Notes: generated by a model not told the origin, from the letters alone. Counted from the stretch's first letter, positions 1 through 5,666 are shown. The stretch is DNA of 6,701 nt from Pseudomonadota bacterium (GCA_021823875.1 JAKAMD010000196.1:1-6701); one strand, 5' to 3'. Numbers and translations: made by a program.

Positions 1-408
1 CTATTCGCCGAGGTCCACCGCGTGCTGAAGGCGAACGGCATCTTCGCCCTTTACGACGTCATGAGTGGCGAGGGCGGAGTCTTCAGCTACCCGGTGCCCT
101 GGGCCTCGGACCAAGGGGCGAACTTCATCGAAACGCCCGCCACCTACCGCGCGCTGCTCGCGGCCGAAGGCTTCGATCTGGTCAAGGAACGCAACCGTCG
201 CGATTTCGCGATGGAAACCTACCGCGCGCTGCTGGCCAGAAACGCCCGCGCCGGCGGGCCTTCAAAGTTCGGTTTGCAGATCGTCATGGGCGCGAACGCG
301 GCGCAGAAAGTCGGCAATATGTTCAGCCTGATCGAGCGTGGTGTGATCGTGCCGGTGGAGATGATCTGCCGCCGCGTGGAGATCAATCCGCACGCCGGAA
401 ATGTGTAG
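1..408 (+). CDS. SAM-dependent class I methyltransferase, C-terminal part (5' end outside window)
   Basis: The frame is open from base 1 to the TAG at 406-408, giving 135 residues of the C-terminal half of a methyltransferase. The first visible residues, LFAEVHRVLKANGIFALYD, match the end of the Rossmann fold in Methyltransf_11/UbiE-like enzymes. In that family an FxExxRVLKPGG turn leads into a strand ending in Asp. A segment with VPWASD and TPATYRALLAAEGFDLV follows, the usual lid/C-terminal region before the last strands. The SAM-binding motif I (GxGxG) would lie upstream and cannot be seen, so the substrate cannot be named. Quinone/sterol or small-amine methyltransferases are possible. The gene converges on gcdB and is probably unrelated to that operon. 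The ATG at 22 is internal to the protein and not the true start. The family call is fairly sure; the function is unknown. Confidence 0.8.
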   Translation, partial: LFAEVHRVLKANGIFALYDVMSGEGGVFSYPVPWASDQGANFIETPATYRALLAAEGFDLVKERNRRDFAMETYRALLARNARAGGPSKFGLQIVMGANAAQKVGNMFSLIERGVIVPVEMICRRVEINPHAGNV

Positions 409-418
409 CGATAGCCGA

Positions 419-450
419 CCGCCATTCTGCCATCACGGCCGGAATGGCGG
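419..450. terminator. Hairpin between convergent genes, probable bidirectional terminator
   Basis: CCGCCATTC (419-427) and GAATGGCGG (442-450) form a perfect 9-bp inverted repeat around a 14-nt loop. A further GCC/GGC pairing (429-431 with 437-439) is possible inside the loop. It sits in the 57-nt gap between the methyltransferase stop (408) and the gcdB stop (466), where a shared terminator is expected. No clear T-run follows on either strand, so intrinsic termination may be weak or Rho may be involved. The structure is seen in the sequence; the role is inferred from position. Confidence 0.5.
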
Positions 451-465
451 AAAGCCTTGCTGTTG

Positions 466-1680
466 TCAATGCGTGTTTTGCAGCACGCTGATATAGACAC
501 CGGCGATAATGGCCGACGTGATCACGCCCGACACGCAAGCTCCCATCGCCCAGGGCAGGATCATCGCAAACTTGTTGGCGGCGTGCACCTCTTTCTGGGC
601 GACCTTGGCGGTGGTCGGCACGCAGGAGACCCCGGCGATGCCGATCACCGGATTGAAGCTGCGGCCGCTCATCCAATAGACGATGTAGCCGCCGATGATG
701 CCGCCGATGCCGGAGAGCAGAAGCGCTATCATCCCCAGGACCAGCAGCAGGAGCACCTTGGGATTGAGAATGGTGCCGGCCTCGAACAAGACGCCCAGCA
801 GCAGACCGAGGAATAAGGTCGAGCCGTACAGCACGGTGCCGCTGAGGAACTCCACATATTGCTTGATGCCGGATTCGCGGACAACGACGCCGAGGAAAAA
901 CGACAGGAACAGCGGCGCCGCCACCGGAAACAACAGGCACAGCAGCGTGCAGATGATGACGGCAAAGGTGATCTTTTCGCCCGCGGTGACGTTGGGGGCT
1001 GCTTTCACGTCCATCTTGATGCCGCGCAAATGCTTAGGAATGAGCAAGCGGACCAGATAGGGATAACCGGCATAGGTCAGGCTCAGATAGAGATAGGCCA
1101 CGATGGTGATCGGCACGAACAGGTCGCGCGCGAGGATCAGCGACGTGTAGAGAACCATCGGCCCGTCGGCACCGCCGACCATGGCGATCGACGCCGCTTC
1201 CTTGTAATTAAGTCCCATGGCGACGGCGATCGGGAAGGTCAGCAACGTGCCCAGCTCCGCCATGATCGCAATGATCATGCAACGGATGGGAGCAATCAGC
1301 ATGTAACCGATATCCGATATCGCGCCGATGCCCATGAATACCAGGCAGGCGATCAGGCCGTTGCTGAATGTGAAAGTGTAGATTGGCTGCAAGAAATCGA
1401 TCTGCAGCACATCCAGCAGCTTTTCCGGACCGCTCGCGATTGGGTCCACAAAGATCGTACCCATCTCTTTCGCCGAGAGATAGAGAACGGCGCCATTGAC
1501 CGATGCCATGCCGAGCCCCATCGGGATCATGATGAGCGGCTCGAGCGTTCCCCGGACCCCGAGATAAAGGAGGCCGATACCCAGTGCGATCAGCGCGATG
1601 CGCGCAAATGCGATGAGCGGATCGGACGCTATCATCGTCCCGATCCCCTGAAAGACGTGAAGTAAATCGATCCCCGGCAT
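466..1680 (-). CDS. gcdB: Glutaconyl-CoA decarboxylase beta subunit, Na+-translocating carboxybiotin decarboxylase (OadB/GcdB/MmdB family)
   Basis: This 404-residue polytopic membrane protein would decarboxylate carboxybiotin carried by GcdC and couple it to Na+ export. Hydrophobic segments lie near residues 22-42, 46-65, 109-157, 188-206, 236-265, 282-332 and 371-397. Family hallmarks are visible: GGADGP at 169-174, whose Asp172 corresponds to the Na+-site Asp203 of Klebsiella OadB, and the region from Arg340 through NPVIGIAGVS to VPTTAKVAQ. Asn343 and Ser352 there correspond to OadB Asn373 and Ser382. Family members run about 375-435 residues, so it looks full length. The ATG at 1680 is chosen because it lies two bases after the gcdD stop and begins homologous sequence. 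The frame continues upstream but would overlap gcdD and give an unlikely Arg-rich N-terminus. The Shine-Dalgarno is weak, suggesting translational coupling. The beta-subunit family cannot by itself distinguish glutaconyl-CoA from oxaloacetate or methylmalonyl-CoA systems; the substrate comes from gcdA and the dehydrogenase. Confidence 0.93.
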   Translation of the reverse strand: MPGIDLLHVFQGIGTMIASDPLIAFARIALIALGIGLLYLGVRGTLEPLIMIPMGLGMASVNGAVLYLSAKEMGTIFVDPIASGPEKLLDVLQIDFLQPIYTFTFSNGLIACLVFMGIGAISDIGYMLIAPIRCMIIAIMAELGTLLTFPIAVAMGLNYKEAASIAMVGGADGPMVLYTSLILARDLFVPITIVAYLYLSLTYAGYPYLVRLLIPKHLRGIKMDVKAAPNVTAGEKITFAVIICTLLCLLFPVAAPLFLSFFLGVVVRESGIKQYVEFLSGTVLYGSTLFLGLLLGVLFEAGTILNPKVLLLLVLGMIALLLSGIGGIIGGYIVYWMSGRSFNPVIGIAGVSCVPTTAKVAQKEVHAANKFAMILPWAMGACVSGVITSAIIAGVYISVLQNTH

Positions 1681-1682
1681 GA

Positions 1683-1883
1683 TCAGCTCGTGCTTTTCGC
1701 GTGCGCTTTGGCCGCTGTCGCGTGCGGCCCGTGTTTGGCGCTTTGCCTGGCGGCAGCGCGGCCATTTCGCTTCTGGATGAAGAAGAAAATCAGCTTGATG
1801 ATCCATGCCGTGAGCAGCGCGATCACCGCGGCCACCGCGTAGACGAAGAGCATCAACTTGAAGGCGCCCCCGAAGGTTTCCAT
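1683..1883 (-). CDS. gcdD: Small membrane-anchor subunit of the Na+-pumping decarboxylase (GcdD/OadG-like)
   Basis: This 66-residue protein has one long hydrophobic segment (about residues 9-37, broken by Lys30) close to the N-terminus. A positively charged Lys-Arg patch and a hydrophilic Ala/Lys/His/Arg-rich tail (about 38-66) follow. This is the architecture of the OadG/GcdD small subunits, which anchor and assemble the cytoplasmic carboxyltransferase and biotin carrier on the beta subunit. In OadG a C-terminal His-containing tail binds Zn2+; here His51, His54 and His61 could have a similar role, but that is inference. It starts five bases after the gcdC stop and ends two bases before the gcdB start, so the three genes are almost certainly co-translated. 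Sequence conservation in this family is poor, so the call rests on topology, size and position. It is shorter than the roughly 80-110 residues usual for the family. Confidence 0.75.
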   Translation of the reverse strand: METFGGAFKLMLFVYAVAAVIALLTAWIIKLIFFFIQKRNGRAAARQSAKHGPHATAAKAHAKSTS

Positions 1884-1888
1884 ATCGG

Positions 1889-2104
1889 CTACTCAATAAT
1901 GATCAACACCTGATCAGGCTCGACCTGATCGCCCTCGGCAACCTTGATCGCGGCGACCTTCCCGTCAACCGGGGCATAAATGGGATTTTCCATTTTCATG
2001 GCCTCGAGGATCATGAGCTCGTCCTCGTACTGCACCTGATCTCCCTCTTTCACCAAGATCTTCCAGACCTTCCCCGACAGAGGGGCGGTGACTTCCTCGC
2101 TCAT
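1889..2104 (-). CDS. gcdC: Biotin carrier subunit (biotinyl domain) of glutaconyl-CoA decarboxylase
   Basis: The 71-residue protein is a bare biotinyl/lipoyl-type domain. The motif EAMKMEN at 34-40 is the classic biotinylation site with Lys37 as the attachment residue. Flanking features of the two half-barrel repeats are present: PLSGKVWKILVKEGDQV near the start and APVDGKVAAIKVAEGDQV in the second half. It would shuttle the carboxyl group from the GcdA site to the membrane subunit GcdB. A strong Shine-Dalgarno, AAAAGGAG, ends 8 bases before the ATG and confirms the start. Known GcdC proteins carry a long Ala/Pro-rich N-terminal linker (Acidaminococcus GcdC is roughly twice this size); that linker is absent here. 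The domain itself is shared with acetyl-CoA carboxylase BCCP and other biotin enzymes. The assignment to Gcd comes from its place between gcdA and gcdD-gcdB. Confidence 0.9.
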   Translation of the reverse strand: MSEEVTAPLSGKVWKILVKEGDQVQYEDELMILEAMKMENPIYAPVDGKVAAIKVAEGDQVEPDQVLIIIE

Positions 2105-2225
2105 CGCGAATTCTCCTTTTCAAGAACCAAGGTTCAAATCCACCCCGGTTGCGCCAAGGATATCTCCTAGCCTGGCATATTCCTATGTGAGGATCGGTGT
2201 GTGGATTTCGGCCAAGCCCGGCTGA
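2105..2225 (-). other. 121-nt spacer between gcdA and gcdC
   Basis: This is the longest gap inside the operon, whose other spacings are 60, 5 and 2 nt. No plausible reading frame fills it. It holds an imperfect palindrome, GAACC-AA-GGTTC (2124-2135), just upstream of the gcdC ribosome binding site. It also holds a short AGGA-TATC-TCCT repeat at about 2157-2168. No obvious promoter or terminator is seen. It could act in mRNA processing or differential expression of gcdC, but that is speculation. Confidence 0.4.
2113..2118 (-). promoter_or_regulatory. Strong ribosome binding site of gcdC
   Basis: On the minus strand AAGGAG lies 8 bases before the gcdC ATG within an A-rich stretch. It is the strongest Shine-Dalgarno inside the operon, better than those of gcdD and gcdB. 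This fits a need for plentiful biotin carrier or the need to reinitiate after the 121-nt gap behind gcdA. Confidence 0.7.
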
Positions 2226-3959
2226 TCACCCCCGAATGATCCGCGGCGTCAGCATCTGATGGCGCGGGCAGATAGATGACGGATTCTGATAGACCGCGCC
2301 GGCGAAGCCCTTCAGATAGGCCCGCAGCGCCTTGAGATTGACGATCTCGTCGACGAAGCCGTGCTGGGCGCAATAGGCCGGGCGCGACGTGTCGTAATAC
2401 TTCTTCGCCATCTCGTTCATCTTGTCGGCGATCGGCTTGAGCGGCTTGCCGGCATCCTTGTCCTTGACGGCCCGGCGGGCAAAGGTCGCAACCGCCGCGG
2501 TCTCGCCGTGCATGACGTAGATTTCGGTGGCGGCGGTACCGAGCGTAAAGGCGTTGTGCCGGTTGGCGGTCGGGCCGCCCATGACGTAGTGCGCCGCCGC
2601 ACTGCCCTTGCGGAGCACCACCAGCATCATCGGTAGGTCAGTCTGCTGGATTGAGTAGATCAGCGACTGGCCGAGGCCGAGCAGTTCGGCCCGTTCGGCG
2701 ACGTCGCCGACATCGATGCCCGAGGTGTCCTGGAACCAGATGATCGGCACCCGGTCGCGCCCGCACAGCGTCACGAACTCGTTCATCTTGATCAGGCCCT
2801 GGCGGTAGAGCTTGCCACCAATGCCCGGGTAGTCGGCGTATTCGGGATAGCCGCGAGGCAGCAGTCCCTGCCGGTTGCCGATCGCGCCGATCAGCATGCC
2901 GTCGATCTTGACCAAGCCGGTATAGATTTCTGGCCCGTAGTCGGGGCGAAATTCCATGTGCTCGCTGCCGTCGACCAGGCGGGCGAGGATTTCGTCAAAG
3001 ACATAGGCCTCTTTCTGATTGGTCGGCAGCAGATGGTAGAGATCGTTGGCCGCAAGCTGCGGCTCCTTCGGCGCGGCGACCTGGAAGAACTTCGGATCGT
3101 AAGCAGGAATCATCCGCATATATTCTTTGATGCCGTCGAGGACCTGCGTTTCTTCTTCGAACACGCGCGTAAAAAAGCCGGTCGCGTCGTAATGGGTCTC
3201 CACGCTGCCCGGTGGCTTGACGCGCATGTCGCGCGTCTTCGCGATCAGCTCCTCCAGGCCCGCTTCGTCGAAGCCGCCTTTCGGCGACATGCCCGATACA
3301 ATGCCGACCCCGCCGACCGCCATGTTGGCGTCCTTATGGGCGAGCAGGATGGTGGGACTGATGCTCTGATAGCCGCCGCCGGCCGGATTGGTGCCGTAGA
3401 TGCCAGCGAGCACCGGAATGCCCATCTGCTCCAGCTCGGCGTGACGGTAGAAGCAGGTGCCGCTGCCGCGGCGGTCGGCGTAGAACTTCTCCTGGTCGGT
3501 CATCTTCACGCCGCTGCACTGCACGAGCCAGACCAGCGGGATGTGCAGCCGCTTGGCGATATTGGTCACCCGCAGGATGTTATCCGGCTGCCCGGGAATC
3601 CAGGCGCCGGCCAGAACCTTGTTGTCGAAGCCGATGATGACCGCCCAGCGGCCGCCGATCTTGCCGAGACCGTCGACGACGTTGGTGGTGCCCTCCTCGT
3701 TCTCTTCCGGATTGTACAGGCTGTGCAGCGGCAGGAAGCTGTCCTTGTCGACCAGATATTCGATACGCTGCCACACCGTCATCGAGCCGCGCTTGTTGAT
3801 CTCGGCGGCCGGGATGCCGACCTCCTGGCGCGCCTTGCGCAACGCCGCGATCTCGGCCTCGACCGCCTCCAGTTTGGCGCGGCTTTCCTGCGTGCGCGTG
3901 ATGCGGTTTTCCTTGAGCTCCTTGCCGAAGCCCGGCATCGTCTCAAAATAAGGTCTCAT
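2226..3959 (-). CDS. gcdA: Glutaconyl-CoA decarboxylase alpha subunit (carboxyltransferase)
   Basis: This 577-residue cytoplasmic carboxyltransferase would transfer the carboxyl group of glutaconyl-CoA to biotin on GcdC, releasing crotonyl-CoA. It has the double crotonase-fold layout. The N-terminal half holds NKRGSMT (55-61), AGAWIPGQ (117-124), CSGVK (148-152), YGTNPAGGGYQSISPT (188-203) and MAVGGVGI (213-220). The C-terminal half holds IGGKLYRQGLIKMNEFVTL (380-398), DTSGIDVG (411-418), LGLGQSLIYSI (427-437), RKGSAAAHYVMGGP (450-463) and GTAATEI (474-480). These match, as I recall it, Acidaminococcus fermentans GcdA (about 587 residues) from the N-terminal tens of residues to SICPRHQM near the C-terminus. 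That resemblance is closer than to propionyl- or methylcrotonyl-CoA carboxylase beta subunits. GGGAG lies 6 bases before the ATG, supporting this start. It follows the acyl-CoA dehydrogenase gene by 60 nt. The C-terminus seems about 8-10 residues shorter than GcdA. A different glutaconyl-like substrate cannot be fully excluded. Confidence 0.92.
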   Translation of the reverse strand: MRPYFETMPGFGKELKENRITRTQESRAKLEAVEAEIAALRKARQEVGIPAAEINKRGSMTVWQRIEYLVDKDSFLPLHSLYNPEENEEGTTNVVDGLGKIGGRWAVIIGFDNKVLAGAWIPGQPDNILRVTNIAKRLHIPLVWLVQCSGVKMTDQEKFYADRRGSGTCFYRHAELEQMGIPVLAGIYGTNPAGGGYQSISPTILLAHKDANMAVGGVGIVSGMSPKGGFDEAGLEELIAKTRDMRVKPPGSVETHYDATGFFTRVFEEETQVLDGIKEYMRMIPAYDPKFFQVAAPKEPQLAANDLYHLLPTNQKEAYVFDEILARLVDGSEHMEFRPDYGPEIYTGLVKIDGMLIGAIGNRQGLLPRGYPEYADYPGIGGKLYRQGLIKMNEFVTLCGRDRVPIIWFQDTSGIDVGDVAERAELLGLGQSLIYSIQQTDLPMMLVVLRKGSAAAHYVMGGPTANRHNAFTLGTAATEIYVMHGETAAVATFARRAVKDKDAGKPLKPIADKMNEMAKKYYDTSRPAYCAQHGFVDEIVNLKALRAYLKGFAGAVYQNPSSICPRHQMLTPRIIRG

Positions 3960-3965
3960 TCACGG

Positions 3966-3970
3966 CTCCC
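3966..3970 (-). promoter_or_regulatory. Ribosome binding site of gcdA
   Basis: GGGAG on the minus strand, 6 bases from the gcdA ATG, fixes the start and fits re-initiation after the dehydrogenase gene. The 60-nt gap also contains a small hairpin, CCGGC-ATG-GCCGG (3991-4003), with no T-run. It is too small to call a terminator. Confidence 0.55.
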
Positions 3971-4019
3971 GCACTTCGCACGTAACCTGCCCGGCATGGC
4001 CGGTTGCTTTCATCCCGCG

Positions 4020-5180
4020 TTATTCCCGGTTCGGCGTAAAGCCGCAGGCCATGCCGGAAATGATGATCTTCTGGACGTTGGAGGTGCCTTCGACCACTTG
4101 CAGCGACTTGGCGTCGCGATAAAAACGTTCGGCCGGAAATTCGGTCGAGAAGCCGTAGCTGCCGTAAATCTTCATGCACTCGTTCGCCGCATGCACCGCC
4201 GCTTCCGAGGCGGCGAGCTTGGCGACCGAGGTTTCGTACTGGCTCGGCTTGCCCTGATCCTTCAGCCAGGCGGCGCGATAGACCAGCATCTGCGCGGCCT
4301 GATGCTCGACCACCATCTCGGCGATCTGCGCCTGGATCATCTGATGCTGGGAGATCGGCTTGCCGAACTGGGTGCGCTCATTGGCATATTTGATGGCGAG
4401 ATCGAGCACACCACCGGCGACGCCGAGCGCACCGGCTGCGCAGCCGAGCCGCGTCTGATTGAGCTGCCACATGCAGATCTGGAAGCCTTGGCCAACTTGG
4501 CCGAGCACGTTCTCCTTCGGCACCTGCATACCTTCGAACACGAATTCGCCGGTCGGCGCGCAGTGCAGGCCGAGCTTGGTCTCGATCGGGCGCGCGGTGC
4601 ATCCCTTCATCTTCTTCGGCTCGATGATGAAGGCGGTCATGCCCTTGTTGCCCTTCGACCGGTCGGTGTAGGCGTAGAGCAATCCGGCATTGCCGACGTG
4701 CGCCTGTGAGATCCACATCTTATTGCCATGGATTTCGAAGTGGTCGCCCTTGTCGATGGCGTGCGTCTTCATGCTGGCCACGTCGGAGCCGGTGTTGGGC
4801 TCGGTCATGGCGAAGAACCCGAGCTGCGTGCCGGCGATCCAGCCGGGCACGTATTTCTTTTTCTGTTCCGCTGTGCCGAACTTGGTGACGGTGAGCGAGG
4901 GACCTAAGTTCTGCATGTTGAAGGGCAAGCGCCACGAGGCCGAGACCTTGGCGATCTGTTCAGCCATCAGCACCGATTCCATGAATCCCATGCCGCTGCC
5001 GCCGAGTTCTTCCGGCAAGGCGCAGGAGAAGAAGCCGAGCTCGCCCATCTTGGCGACGCGTTCCGGCTTGAAGGCGTGCTGCCGCTCTTCCTCTTCCAGC
5101 GTCGGCGCGATCTCTTCCGCCGCAAATCGCTTGGCGATGTCTTGAATCAGCTGCTGTTCTTCATTCAGCTCGAAATTCAT
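4020..5180 (-). CDS. Acyl-CoA dehydrogenase, probable non-decarboxylating (glutaconyl-CoA-forming) glutaryl-CoA dehydrogenase
   Basis: This 386-residue FAD flavoprotein has the complete acyl-CoA dehydrogenase fold: an N-terminal helical domain (about 1-120), a beta domain with AMTEPNTGSD (124-133) and MWIS (155-158) for FAD and substrate contacts, and a C-terminal helical domain. The C-terminal domain holds QTRLGCAAGALG (242-253), ERTQFGKPI (268-276), YGSYGFSTEFPAERFYRDA (339-357) and the catalytic base Glu364 in VVEGTSN. Arg84 in SASWRLPFNM aligns with the Arg that binds the glutaryl carboxylate (human GCDH Arg94). The residue before the base is Val363, whereas decarboxylating enzymes have Tyr. 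Desulfococcus GDH has Val there, and that exchange is reported to prevent decarboxylation. Glutaconyl-CoA would then pass to GcdA, encoded 60 nt downstream. An electron-transfer flavoprotein is the expected acceptor. The ATG at 5180 is the only plausible start, as there is no in-frame start just upstream. Its own Shine-Dalgarno is weak (GGGG, 5 bases away). Other dicarboxyl- or cyclic acyl-CoA substrates remain possible. Confidence 0.85.
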   Translation of the reverse strand: MNFELNEEQQLIQDIAKRFAAEEIAPTLEEEERQHAFKPERVAKMGELGFFSCALPEELGGSGMGFMESVLMAEQIAKVSASWRLPFNMQNLGPSLTVTKFGTAEQKKKYVPGWIAGTQLGFFAMTEPNTGSDVASMKTHAIDKGDHFEIHGNKMWISQAHVGNAGLLYAYTDRSKGNKGMTAFIIEPKKMKGCTARPIETKLGLHCAPTGEFVFEGMQVPKENVLGQVGQGFQICMWQLNQTRLGCAAGALGVAGGVLDLAIKYANERTQFGKPISQHQMIQAQIAEMVVEHQAAQMLVYRAAWLKDQGKPSQYETSVAKLAASEAAVHAANECMKIYGSYGFSTEFPAERFYRDAKSLQVVEGTSNVQKIIISGMACGFTPNRE

Positions 5181-5206
5181 AGCTGCCCCGTTTCGCGCCC
5201 GCGCAT
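5177..5206 (-). promoter_or_regulatory. Putative 9-codon leader ORF coupled to the dehydrogenase gene
   Basis: ATG at 5206 opens a short frame encoding MRGRETGQL. Its TGA overlaps the start of the acyl-CoA dehydrogenase gene as ATGA. A perfect AGGAGG (5218-5213) lies 6 bases before this ATG, far better than the dehydrogenase's own site. The two frames differ, so it is not an N-terminal extension. It could deliver ribosomes to the dehydrogenase start by termination-reinitiation. It shows no run of a single amino acid codon that would suggest attenuation. The arrangement is seen in the sequence; the role is inferred. Confidence 0.4.
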
Positions 5207-5212
5207 GGGGCG

Positions 5213-5218
5213 CCTCCT
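5213..5218 (-). promoter_or_regulatory. Consensus Shine-Dalgarno AGGAGG ahead of the leader ORF
   Basis: This is the only full AGGAGG in the operon leader. It is spaced ideally (6 nt) for the ATG at 5206 and poorly (32 nt) for the dehydrogenase ATG at 5180. That mismatch is what reveals the leader ORF. Confidence 0.55.
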
Positions 5219-5254
5219 GGATATTGACTCGTTACCGCCTCATATAGCCATTTA

Positions 5255-5283
5255 ATCCTAGTCGGTCCGCCTTCCCTTGTGAA
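5255..5283 (-). promoter_or_regulatory. Alternative sigma70-like promoter
   Basis: On the minus strand TTCACA (5283-5278) and TAGGAT (5260-5255) are separated by exactly 17 bases. This would start transcription near 5248, about 40 nt before the leader ORF. The -35 has one mismatch to TTGACA and the -10 two mismatches to TATAAT. Such matches occur by chance, so this is a weak alternative to the FNR-type promoter upstream. Confidence 0.22.
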
Positions 5284-5305
5284 TAGGCCGGCCATGCCTC
5301 GCCAG

Positions 5306-5354
5306 CGCATCTTAAGTAAACCCACGCTCGGCAGGGCGGCTTGACTTCAATCAA
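5306..5354 (-). promoter_or_regulatory. FNR/FixK-type box with class II promoter spacing, upstream of the operon
   Basis: TTGACTTCAATCAA (5341-5354) matches the FNR/FixK consensus TTGAT-N4-ATCAA at 9 of 10 fixed positions. It fits the relaxed TTGAY-N4-RTCAA form completely. A TACTTA hexamer (5318-5313 on the minus strand) is centred 32 bases downstream. That is the distance expected between an activator site at -41.5 and a -10 element, giving a start at a G near 5306 and a 5' leader of about 100 nt before the leader ORF. TACTTA is a poor -10 match; TAAGAT at 5314-5309 is a better hexamer with slightly longer spacing. Family knowledge: FNR and FixK activate genes under low oxygen. The nearest downstream gene is the dehydrogenase, so the whole gcd operon would be oxygen-controlled. 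Confidence 0.6.
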
Positions 5355-5610
5355 CGCGATACACCGCTATTTCGTGGTTCCGTTCCATTCTCAGAAGCGG
5401 AGTTGCTCGCCGCGCGCGAACGCAACCGCGAGCTCGTCGCGTGCCTGGGGCACCGGCCGGACGACCAAACGGCGTGTGCTGCGCGGTTTTGCATCTTGGT
5501 AGCACCGGCAAAGCGCAAGCAATTGGATGCCGGCACATACCGTGCGGCGCCTTACGCCTTGAACAATACGAATTGCGTCAAGCTGCCGGCGCGGGAAACG
5601 TCAGCCCGTC

Positions 5611-5622
5611 CACGCATGCGTG
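5611..5622. repeat. Perfect 12-bp palindrome CACGCATGCGTG
   Basis: The sequence equals its own reverse complement over 12 bases. It lies in non-coding DNA about 70 bases after the molybdoenzyme stop. It could be an operator for a dimeric regulator or part of a 3' structure. No second copy was noticed in the window. Confidence 0.4.
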
Positions 5623-5650
5623 CTCTGGACTTGCCGGGCCCAGTTCGACT

Positions 5651-5666
5651 GCTGTCGCGTGACAGC
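5651..5666 (-). terminator. Hairpin downstream of the molybdoenzyme gene, possible terminator
   Basis: GCTGTC-ACGC-GACAGC (minus strand, 5666-5651) is a perfect 6-bp stem with a 4-nt loop, starting about 28 bases after the stop codon at 5695. No T-run follows, so it is a weak intrinsic-terminator candidate at best. Its position suits 3'-end formation. Confidence 0.3.

Noticed and set aside
859..1665. A 268-codon open frame on the plus strand
   Set aside because: It is antisense to gcdB. The product is an Arg/Asp/Gln/His-rich low-quality sequence with no fold, typical of the antisense of a membrane-protein gene.
1681..1896. A 72-residue N-terminal extension of gcdB from a start at 1896
   Set aside because: It would overlap almost all of gcdD, is Arg-rich with no membrane character, and has no counterpart in the OadB/GcdB family. 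The ATG at 1680 directly follows the gcdD stop.
1889..3959. Reading the carboxyltransferase and biotin carrier as an acyl-CoA carboxylase
   Set aside because: No biotin carboxylase gene is present. A Na+-translocating beta subunit with the GGADGP and NPVIGIAGVS motifs is encoded immediately downstream, and GcdA resembles glutaconyl-CoA decarboxylase along its whole length.
3991..4003. CCGGC-ATG-GCCGG hairpin between the dehydrogenase gene and gcdA as a terminator
   Set aside because: The stem is only 5 bp with a 3-nt loop and no T-run, and it lies within an operon whose genes need to be co-expressed. Such repeats are frequent by chance in GC-rich DNA.
2958..4709. A 583-codon open frame on the plus strand
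   Set aside because: It lies antisense to gcdA and the dehydrogenase gene, both of which have clear family motifs throughout. Its translation is rich in Arg, Ala, Leu, His and Asp without domains, as expected for the antisense of GC-rich coding DNA.
4020..5180. Calling the dehydrogenase the ordinary decarboxylating GcdH
   Set aside because: The residue before the catalytic Glu is Val and not Tyr, and a dedicated glutaconyl-CoA decarboxylase is encoded in the same operon, which would be redundant with a decarboxylating enzyme.
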